This document shows positions 7,264 to 11,919 of a stretch of DNA of 11,919 nucleotides, piece after piece. Each line of letters opens with the position of its first letter. The first letter of the stretch is position 1. The translations under genes and the position numbers were made by a program. This DNA is from Methanosarcinales archaeon (lineage in GTDB: Archaea > Halobacteriota > Methanosarcinia > Methanosarcinales > Methanogasteraceae): NCBI GenBank assembly GCA_030609345.1, contig JAUWCK010000016.1:1-11919 (forward strand), in the 5' to 3' direction. The notes under the pieces are model-generated. The model saw only the letters and a list, made by a program, of their open reading frames with translations, had not been told where the DNA came from and ran no database searches.

Positions 7264-7510
7264 GTCAGCCTCCCTTATGGTATTGGTGACAGGTTTCTTA
7301 TTCACTTATGCTTATCTGTTGATCCGGTAGTTCCGGAACAGACCCGGTGTTTCGAAAGTCACGAACCTCGGGTTTCGCTATCGCTCAAATCCGGGGCATC
7401 GCAATGGTGCATGGGGTTATTCACCATTTAATTGTTAGTTTCACTTTTTTTCAATAGGAAGGTGGCACGGAAAATAAACTTGAAAAAATTACATAAGTCT
7501 TATATATTAC
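7264..7510 (-). promoter_or_regulatory. Catalase upstream region: TATA box, dyad and long leader
   Basis: No gene is seen here. On the minus strand TATATAAG (7499-7506) is a good archaeal TATA box. It overlaps the dyad ATAAG-T-CTTAT (7493-7503), a possible operator. The inferred start site near 7475 gives a leader of about 210 nt, which holds the palindrome TTCCGGAA (7333-7340 region) and other GC-rich inverted segments. The catalase Shine-Dalgarno lies at its end. Promoter assignment is inference from sequence only. Confidence 0.4.
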
Positions 7511-7570
7511 ATACTTTTAGATGTAAACCTCCTGTACTTTCTCTTTATTCACCCTTCCCAATATCGCCGG

Positions 7571-7602
7571 AAGCTAGTGTCTCAACGATTTAATTTCCAG
7601 AC
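7571..7602 (+). repeat. Left arm of a 32-bp imperfect inverted repeat bounding the GxxExxY/intron cassette
   Basis: Read on the plus strand, this arm matches the reverse complement of 8913-8944 at 23 of 32 positions. Two exact blocks, CTAGTGTC and ATTTAATTT, are separated by 6 nt in both arms, and a shared AGAC follows 2 nt later. The outer edges show no obvious target-site duplication. Confidence 0.55.
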
Positions 7603-7640
7603 AAAGAGGCAGTCCGACAAAGTCAGGATAATTCAACCGT

Positions 7641-7678
7641 AGACTAAGGAGGAAGCGATTACTCGCTCCCCCTCGTCT
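7641..7678 (-). ncRNA. Group II intron domain VI with branch point
   Basis: AGAC pairs with GTCT at the base and the GC-rich arms close on a GTAA loop. In CTTAGTCTAC the unpaired A (complement of 7645) is at position -7 from the splice site, the usual lariat branch position. Confidence 0.85.
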
Positions 7679-7680
7679 AA

Positions 7681-7714
7681 GAACGGTACGTGAGAGTTTC
7701 CCCTCATACCGCTC
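7681..7714 (-). ncRNA. Group II intron domain V (catalytic hairpin)
   Basis: Exactly 34 nt, beginning GAGCGGTATGAG and ending CACGTACCGTTC. It has the AGC catalytic triad near the 5' end, a 2-nt bulge on the 3' strand and a GAAA tetraloop. This is the most diagnostic element of the intron. Confidence 0.93.
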
Positions 7715-8120
7715 AAGCATCTTGCAACCCTTTAAGTATCGGGCAACGACGATCATTCGATCACCGCTTTTGTAATTCCGGTTTGCAGCCCGTTAACACT
7801 CTTTCGAGTGTCTGCAAGTCTCTCGCCGTTAGGCGTAATTGAGTATCTTACATTCACGGGTTTGCCTCCTTTCATACAGCAAGACACCACCGGTAAGTCT
7901 GCACCCTTTCGGGTTAAGGCAAATTTTGAACCCCTATACACCTCATTACAAGATGTCATTCGCTTTTTACCGATTCCGCTACCCTCTGCGCCTTTGTTAC
8001 CCCGTACGGAGCTCCTACCCGGATTTTCTGGGAGCGCATAGGGCTTACCAAGTTCCATATCACAGATAATTATGAACGCCTTAGAAGCCATCTGTAAGCC
8101 GGAAACCGTCTGTCCATCCC

Positions 8121-8146
8121 CTATAACGTCCCTGTAGCCGTTATAG
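8121..8146 (-). ncRNA. EBS1 stem-loop of the group II intron
   Basis: CTATAACG and CGTTATAG form a perfect 8-bp stem closing a 10-nt loop. The loop contains ACAGGG (8130-8135), which pairs with CTCTGT, the last six exon bases (8403-8408), with five Watson-Crick pairs and one G-U. Confidence 0.75.
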
Positions 8147-8402
8147 TCTGATTTCGTACCTTTTGGTCTAAGCGTAACAGTCCGCTTTCGCTTATCCTGC
8201 GTTACGACTCTTTCGATGGTTCGCATTACACTCTTCATAGCGTTCTTATCCTGGCAGTTGATCCGAATCGGATTTTCTGATTTTTCCACGTTGTTCCACA
8301 GGCTTACTGCGTGGGCGTTGCCATCCACGCATTCTGCGGTAGGATTACCCCGAATGGAAGGGGTAGCCGTTAGGCAATCCGTGATGCAGCTTCGTGTCAC
8401 AC

Positions 8403-8432
8403 ACAGAGGGCACAGAGTACACAGAGAGAGGT
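8403..8432 (-). repeat. CTCTGTG repeat arm downstream of the GxxExxY gene, split by the intron
   Basis: On the minus strand this reads as CTCTGTG units about 10 nt apart, running into the intron at CCCTCTGT and resuming after it at 7638 with GGTT. It is the inverted counterpart of 8808-8833. Joined across the intron, the two arms agree through CTCTGTGCCCTCTGTGGTT and on to a shared TATC. Confidence 0.85.
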
Positions 8433-8433
8433 T

Positions 8434-8804
8434 TTAATTGATCCTGCGTGTTATTCCATCCTTAAGGAGCACCACATTGAAATTAATTAGCAGTCCAAAG
8501 CGTTTTCCGCTTAGTTTGAGGTAGGAAAGCAGTTGCGCTTCGTGAACAGGTGTTATCTGGTTCACAGCCTTAAGTTCGACGATTACAGAATCTTCCATGA
8601 GAAGATCCAATCGGTATCCCAAATTGATTTTCATTCCGTCATAGATTACAGGAAGCCCAACCTGTGACAAGACTTTAAGGCCTCGTTTTTCCAATTCATA
8701 CTTCAAACAAGCCTCGTATGCGCTTTCCAGTAATCCGGGTCCTAAGGTGCGGTGTACTGCATTGCTGCCCCAATAATCTTTTCAGATATTACGTTTAATT
8801 CCAT
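8434..8804 (-). pseudogene. GxxExxY protein, frameshifted
   Basis: This belongs to the small GxxExxY family (PF13366/TIGR04256), whose function is unknown; it has been compared to PD-(D/E)XK-like folds. From ATG 8804 the frame reads MELNVISEKIIGAAMQ, then hits a stop. Shifting one base near 8757 gives VHRTLGPGLLESAYEACL, containing the G-L-L-E-S-A-Y motif. It then continues through GYRLDLLMEDSVIVELKAV, HEAQLLSYLKLSG and GLLINFNV to the stop at 8434. About 123 codons match the full family length, so a single G appears to be missing. The 90-codon frame from 8706 alone lacks the defining motif. Inverted CTCTGTG repeats sit on both sides, as is often seen with this family. Confidence 0.88.
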
Positions 8805-8807
8805 CTT

Positions 8808-8833
8808 CTCTGTGCCCTCTGTGCCCTCTGTGG
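8808..8833 (+). repeat. CTCTGTG repeat arm upstream of the GxxExxY gene
   Basis: Three CTCTGTG units spaced 10 nt apart (CTCTGTGCC, CTCTGTGCC, CTCTGTGG) lie immediately before the gene's start codon, in inverted orientation to 8403-8432. A transcript across the gene could fold its two ends together. Confidence 0.85.
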
Positions 8834-8912
8834 TTTTGTATCTTATGGTTTGTTCAACAAGAAATGCAAATATACAATTTAGATGCTTAATACTCGCACG
8901 ATTCTATATTAC

Positions 8913-8944
8913 GTCTAAAAATTAAATTTGCATGACACTAGATT
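8913..8944 (-). repeat. Right arm of the 32-bp imperfect inverted repeat
   Basis: Partner of 7571-7602, with 23 of 32 positions matching as the reverse complement. It lies in a 200-nt AT-rich gene-free stretch (8834-9042) that would hold the promoter of the GxxExxY gene. Confidence 0.55.
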
Positions 8945-9004
8945 GACTAAAATTAAATATAAAAAATGGCGTAGAGTTTTTTGGGTAAAGTTGTCAGCCC
9001 GAGC

Positions 9005-9035
9005 CAGATACATGTTGTTATATGATGTATTTGGA
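9005..9035 (+). repeat. Inverted repeat arm downstream of the orphan gene
   Basis: The reverse complement of this arm matches 9876-9906 at 24 of 31 positions. The exact blocks TCCAAATA, TCATATAAC and TATCTG fall at the same spacing in both. It lies 7 nt past the stop codon of the orphan gene. Confidence 0.65.
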
Positions 9036-9042
9036 ACTCGCG

Positions 9043-9864
9043 TTATCGTTTAATGAATTCATAGTGATTCAGTTTTATCCTGCCCCGTGTATCTTCAAGA
9101 ACTTTTACACCACACATATTGATAAATGTACAGAATCTCTCCATAACATCTTCTAATTTATCAATGTCTTTGTATTCTTGGGGTTGTCGTTTTCGCCATG
9201 GAGTTTTTGGTTGTGATGTAAGTAATATCTCAGCCATGGGGGCGACTAATGCTTGTATCTCCTCATCGCCTTCTATTCCCCATTTTTCAAAGAAACCATG
9301 TGGTGGGTCATTTCTACAACTGCCACCTGTAAATATTGTTGAACGATGTTTAGATACATCATGTTGGTCAAAAATTTTCAAGATTAAATCTCGATTTTCG
9401 CGCCAGTAACTTTTCAATGATGGAAAATAATTATCATATCCTTTAATGAATCCATCCGAATAGTCTTGTGGTTTTCCCAAAATATTATATGGCGATATTT
9501 GTTTTAACTTTTTTTCATTAGTGACATCTAAAAATTGAGTTGAATTTGCAATATATCCAAGAGCATTTAATGCAAAAACCATACATTCGATTGCCGAATC
9601 CATATTGAAAAAAATTGATGATAGATGATATTCTGCCCCCTGGATACCACTTATAGGTGACAAAGGTGGCGTCCAAGAATGGACTTCACGATAATGAATT
9701 TTAACGCCAAGAATTCGATTATATAATCCGTATAAACCCCCTCGAAACTGACCAAACCAATCATCTTTGTCACCTAAATTATAGCTCTGGTCTGCTAAAA
9801 GTGCAAAGTTATCTAAATCCTCATAAGACGACAAATCAAATTCTAGGGTGTAATCAGTAGGCAT
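9043..9864 (-). CDS. AT-rich orphan protein of unknown function
   Basis: A 273-residue soluble protein I do not recognise. It has no signal peptide or membrane segment. It opens with an acidic, aromatic N-terminus. A hydrophobic stretch (MVFALNALGYIANS, 95-108) is followed by SLKSYWRENRDLILKIFDQH at 149-168 and then SKHRSTIF. The Arg/His-rich segment after a long helix is faintly like HEPN-type proteins, but no R-x4-6-H motif is secure, so I make no functional call. The start is supported by GGAGTGAT, 6 nt before the ATG. Base composition is clearly AT-richer than the catalase or CHAT genes, suggesting acquisition. The gene is bounded at both ends by a 31-bp inverted repeat, and its Shine-Dalgarno overlaps the upstream arm. 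Confidence 0.75.
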   Translation of the reverse strand: MPTDYTLEFDLSSYEDLDNFALLADQSYNLGDKDDWFGQFRGGLYGLYNRILGVKIHYREVHSWTPPLSPISGIQGAEYHLSSIFFNMDSAIECMVFALNALGYIANSTQFLDVTNEKKLKQISPYNILGKPQDYSDGFIKGYDNYFPSLKSYWRENRDLILKIFDQHDVSKHRSTIFTGGSCRNDPPHGFFEKWGIEGDEEIQALVAPMAEILLTSQPKTPWRKRQPQEYKDIDKLEDVMERFCTFINMCGVKVLEDTRGRIKLNHYEFIKR

Positions 9865-9875
9865 TTTATTATCAC

Positions 9876-9906
9876 TCCAAATATTTCATATAACGTTGTA
9901 TATCTG
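9876..9906 (-). repeat. Inverted repeat arm upstream of the orphan gene, overlapping its ribosome-binding site
   Basis: Partner of 9005-9035. The minus-strand end ATTTGGA runs into the Shine-Dalgarno GGAGTGAT. A shorter related block, TATATC-C/T-GAAC, occurs at 9899-9909 and again 40 nt away at 9939-9949. Confidence 0.65.
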
Positions 9907-10427
9907 AACTTACTTCGCATATCTCACCTATTTAATGTTATATCCGAACCTGGACCCTCTATATATCCTTCTGGACAAACTTCAATCATCACATACCCCT
10001 TTTCAATCTTCTTCTGCATTATGTTTTTCGACCTACCACTCTAACACACTATCCACACAACCAACCCGATCGCAGTGCACCTCACGACACTCTCCCGAAA
10101 TCACAAAACCCCGGACTTAAGTACGGAGCCTGTACAACCGCGCCTCTCGCATCCGATCTGGCTGCACCAATGCTTCGCGTGTGACCCGCCAGCAGCAAAC
10201 CCACGAATTGATCGTGGCAGAGTTCTCCGCGTTCCATGCTGGTAAATCGAAACTCATCTTACATAAAGTACCCTCATGAGTGTTACGCTCAGCACCAGTG
10301 CGGCGTGACCGCCCCATAAACCCGCATGTACGGGAGACTGATATCGATAAGTCTGCACAGAAAAGAACTGAAGGATCATGCTTAAAAGGAATGATGAACA
10401 ACCTTCCTGCGAAGGCAGGTGGTTGAT
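9907..10427. other. 521-nt gene-free region with several small hairpins
   Basis: No gene is convincing. The left part (to about 10110) is AT- and C-rich with no coding pattern. From about 10115 to 10345 the sequence is GC-richer and open on both strands. It includes perfect hairpins such as CCACGA-ATTGA-TCGTGG (10201-10217) and GGCG-TGA-CGCC-like pairing near 10303-10314. A structured RNA or a decayed gene are both possible. TGCTTAAAAGG near 10378 is a candidate TATA for the downstream gene. Confidence 0.35.
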
Positions 10428-10436
10428 ATGGAAGGT
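10401..10436 (+). promoter_or_regulatory. Hairpin adjoining the ribosome-binding site of the DUF255 gene
   Basis: CCTGC-GAAG-GCAGG (10406-10419) is a perfect 5-bp stem whose 3' strand runs into the Shine-Dalgarno AGGTGGT. Alternatively, ACCTTCC (10401-10407) can pair with GGAAGGT (10430-10436), enclosing the site and start codon. Translational control is possible but unproven. Confidence 0.35.
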
Positions 10437-11919
10437 AGCAATAAGGCAGAAACAAGAACTCCAAATTCCCTCATAAAAGAAAAAAGCCCGTACCCACTCC
10501 AACACGCCTACAACCCGGTTAACTGGCATCCATGGAACAAAGAAGCGCTACAACGTGCGAGAGTTGAGGATAAACCCATCTTCTTAAGCATCGGATACTC
10601 CACCTGCCACTGGTGTCATGTGATGGCACGAGAATCCTTCGAAAGCGAGCAGACAGCAGGAATCCTCAACGAAAACTTCATCTGCATAAAAGTGGATCGC
10701 GAGGAGCGCCCGGATCTGGATGAAATCTACATGAAGGCTGTGCAGATTTTGGCTGGTACGGGCGGCTGGCCCATATCTGTCTTCCTCACACCGGACGGAA
10801 AACCGTTTTATGGCGGAACATATTTCCCGCCCAGAGCAGTACGTGACTTACCAGCCTTCAATGACATCCTGCTGGCTATTGTAAGCAACTGGTGTGACAA
10901 TCGGGATCAGCTTCAGAGAAGTTCCGAAGATATCACAGAGCTCCTGCGCAAGTCCTACCTGCAAAAGCCCCATTCCGGGGAGATCTCGCTCGATCTCCTT
11001 GATGACCTCTATGAGCAACTCGCACTCCAGTTCGATCCGGAATATGGTGGATTCGGTTCTGATGTGGCTGCATGGTCTGTGAAACGACCGAAGTTCCCCC
11101 TGCCCTGCTATCTCTCTTTCTTGCTTCGGTATCATCACCGGACAGGGGCGAAATCCGCACTAACGATGGTTGCAAAGACCCTTCATGCGATGGCAGAAGG
11201 AGGGATTTTTGACCAGTTGGGTGGGGGTTTTCACCGCTATTCCACTGACCGGCACTGGCTGGTTCCGCACTTTGAGAAGATGCTCTATGACAACGCGCTC
11301 CTCTCAAGGGTTTATCTTGAGGCGTATCAGGTTACAGGAGACCCAACTTTTGCGAGAATCGGAAAAGAGACGCTTAACTGGGTGCTCCGGGAGATGACCA
11401 ACCCTGATGGTGGCTTTTACTCCGCGATAGACGCTGATAGTGAGGGCGCTGAAGGCGCGTTTTACGTATGGTCACCTGACGAGGTCAGATCGGTTCTCGG
11501 GGTGGAGAGGGACGAAGCGATCTGCCGCTACTTTGGGATAACGCCGCAGGGAAACTTTGAGGGCGGCAAAAGTGTACTCCACAAGGCTGAACATGAACCA
11601 TCTGATGCGGCAGAAAGAGAAGATACGATCCGCGAAGCCATTGAGGAGCTTCTTCTGGCGCGTAACCAGAGGATACGACCGGCAACCGATGACAAGATCC
11701 TGACCGGCTTAAACGGTCTGATGATCAGGGCATTCGCCACTGGATACCGGGTGCTACATGAGAGACTGTTTCTTGAAGCGGCGACCTCGGCAGCCAGGTT
11801 CATCCTCGAAAATCTTGTGAAGGACGGGCGGCTATGCAGACGCTACCGTGACCGCGAAGCAACGATTCCCGGAACTCTGGAAGACTACGCGTTCTTCGTA
11901 GCGGCATTGCTCGACTTAT
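10428..11919 (+). CDS. DUF255 thioredoxin-domain protein (YyaL/SPATA20 family), 3' end outside window
   Basis: At least 497 residues of a family usually near 650-700. The N-terminal thioredoxin-like domain carries NPVNWHPW (29-36), the redox motif C60-H-W-C63 in [10 protein letters not shown], then [10 protein letters not shown] and [24 protein letters not shown], all family hallmarks. The rest is an (alpha/alpha)6 glycoside-hydrolase-like barrel with [45 protein letters not shown] and [16 protein letters not shown]. The physiological reaction is not established. In most relatives GGFG leads directly to APKFP; here [18 protein letters not shown] has a short insertion. The start ATG follows AGGTGGT by 4 nt, and a stop lies upstream in frame. 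The frame is open to the right edge. Confidence 0.93.
   Translation, partial: MEGSNKAETRTPNSLIKEKSPYPLQHAYNPVNWHPWNKEALQRARVEDKPIFLSIGYSTCHWCHVMARESFESEQTAGILNENFICIKVDREERPDLDEIYMKAVQILAGTGGWPISVFLTPDGKPFYGGTYFPPRAVRDLPAFNDILLAIVSNWCDNRDQLQRSSEDITELLRKSYLQKPHSGEISLDLLDDLYEQLALQFDPEYGGFGSDVAAWSVKRPKFPLPCYLSFLLRYHHRTGAKSALTMVAKTLHAMAEGGIFDQLGGGFHRYSTDRHWLVPHFEKMLYDNALLSRVYLEAYQVTGDPTFARIGKETLNWVLREMTNPDGGFYSAIDADSEGAEGAFYVWSPDEVRSVLGVERDEAICRYFGITPQGNFEGGKSVLHKAEHEPSDAAEREDTIREAIEELLLARNQRIRPATDDKILTGLNGLMIRAFATGYRVLHERLFLEAATSAARFILENLVKDGRLCRRYRDREATIPGTLEDYAFFVAALLDL

Larger units (their letters stand above)
7639..8402 (-). mobile_element. ORF-less group II intron
   Basis: A 764-nt group II intron ribozyme. 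The 5' end at 8402 is GTGTGAC, fitting GUGYG. Near the 3' end are a 34-nt domain V with GAAA tetraloop (7681-7714) and a domain VI with a bulged branch-point A (7645), seven bases from the 3' end CTAC. An EBS1 hairpin (8121-8146) pairs with the last six bases of the 5' exon. No reverse transcriptase or maturase is encoded, so splicing and mobility would need a protein supplied in trans. A 215-codon open frame (7753-8400) lies inside the ribozyme and resembles no protein I know. Joining the flanks gives CCCTCTGT|GGTT, which rebuilds the interrupted repeat arm exactly, confirming both boundaries. The structural class is not assigned. Confidence 0.9.

Noticed and set aside
7264..7305. GTG start at 7305 for the catalase
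   Set aside because: The strong AGGGAGG site would fall inside the coding sequence and sits at ideal distance from the ATG at 7263.
7753..8400. A 215-codon open frame on the minus strand
   Set aside because: It lies entirely inside the group II intron ribozyme (domains I to IV) and contains the EBS1 stem and other RNA elements. It resembles no reverse transcriptase or known protein.
8990..9050. Integron attC-like look of GTTGTCAGCCCGAG with GCGTTATCG
   Set aside because: There is no matching attC pairing on the other side of the gene and no integrase. The 31-bp inverted repeat explains the symmetry better.
10117..10464. A 115-codon minus-strand open frame
   Set aside because: No recognisable domain and no good ribosome-binding site. 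It overlaps the start and leader of the DUF255 gene on the other strand, and its opposite strand is partly open too.

Overview
The window looks like chromosomal DNA from a methanogen-type euryarchaeon. Methanosarcinales or an ANME relative is the most likely source, but this is inferred from gene content only. The main pointers are an Isf-type iron-sulfur flavoprotein, an AfpA-type archaeoflavoprotein, archaeal-style Shine-Dalgarno sites (GGAGG, GGTG) and TATA-like promoters. The region is a patchwork of intact redox and stress genes, decayed gene stumps and small mobile or repeat-bounded insertions.

Layout. 1-493 (minus): 5' part of an iron-sulfur flavoprotein gene, divergent from the next gene. 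620-4027 (plus): a 1135-residue CHAT protease - STAND/NB-ARC ATPase - TPR protein, an NLR-like architecture that is a credible defence or cell-death factor. Its TPR tail is made of near-identical 126-bp units. 4145-4440 (minus): stumps of a metal P-type ATPase and a frameshifted YHS protein. 4636-5070 (minus): PhnO-like GNAT acetyltransferase, directly preceded by the C-terminal stump of a nitroreductase. 5253-7263 (minus): a catalase-AfpA operon. 7571-8944: an apparently mobile or repeat-bounded cassette holding a frameshifted GxxExxY gene flanked by inverted CTCTGTG repeats, one arm of which is split by a 764-nt group II intron with no reverse transcriptase. 9005-9906: an AT-rich orphan gene flanked by its own 31-bp inverted repeat. 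10428-11919 (plus): 5' part of a DUF255 thioredoxin-domain protein.

Functionally, the intact housekeeping-like genes share an oxygen/peroxide and redox theme: Isf, catalase, AfpA, and the CxxC thioredoxin-fold protein. The CHAT-STAND-TPR gene stands alone and carries effector, switch and sensor in one chain. The most informative observations are the group II intron, whose excision exactly rebuilds the interrupted repeat arm; the two gene-bounding inverted repeats; and the TPR array, where differences between otherwise near-identical units concentrate in a short, mostly nonsynonymous patch.
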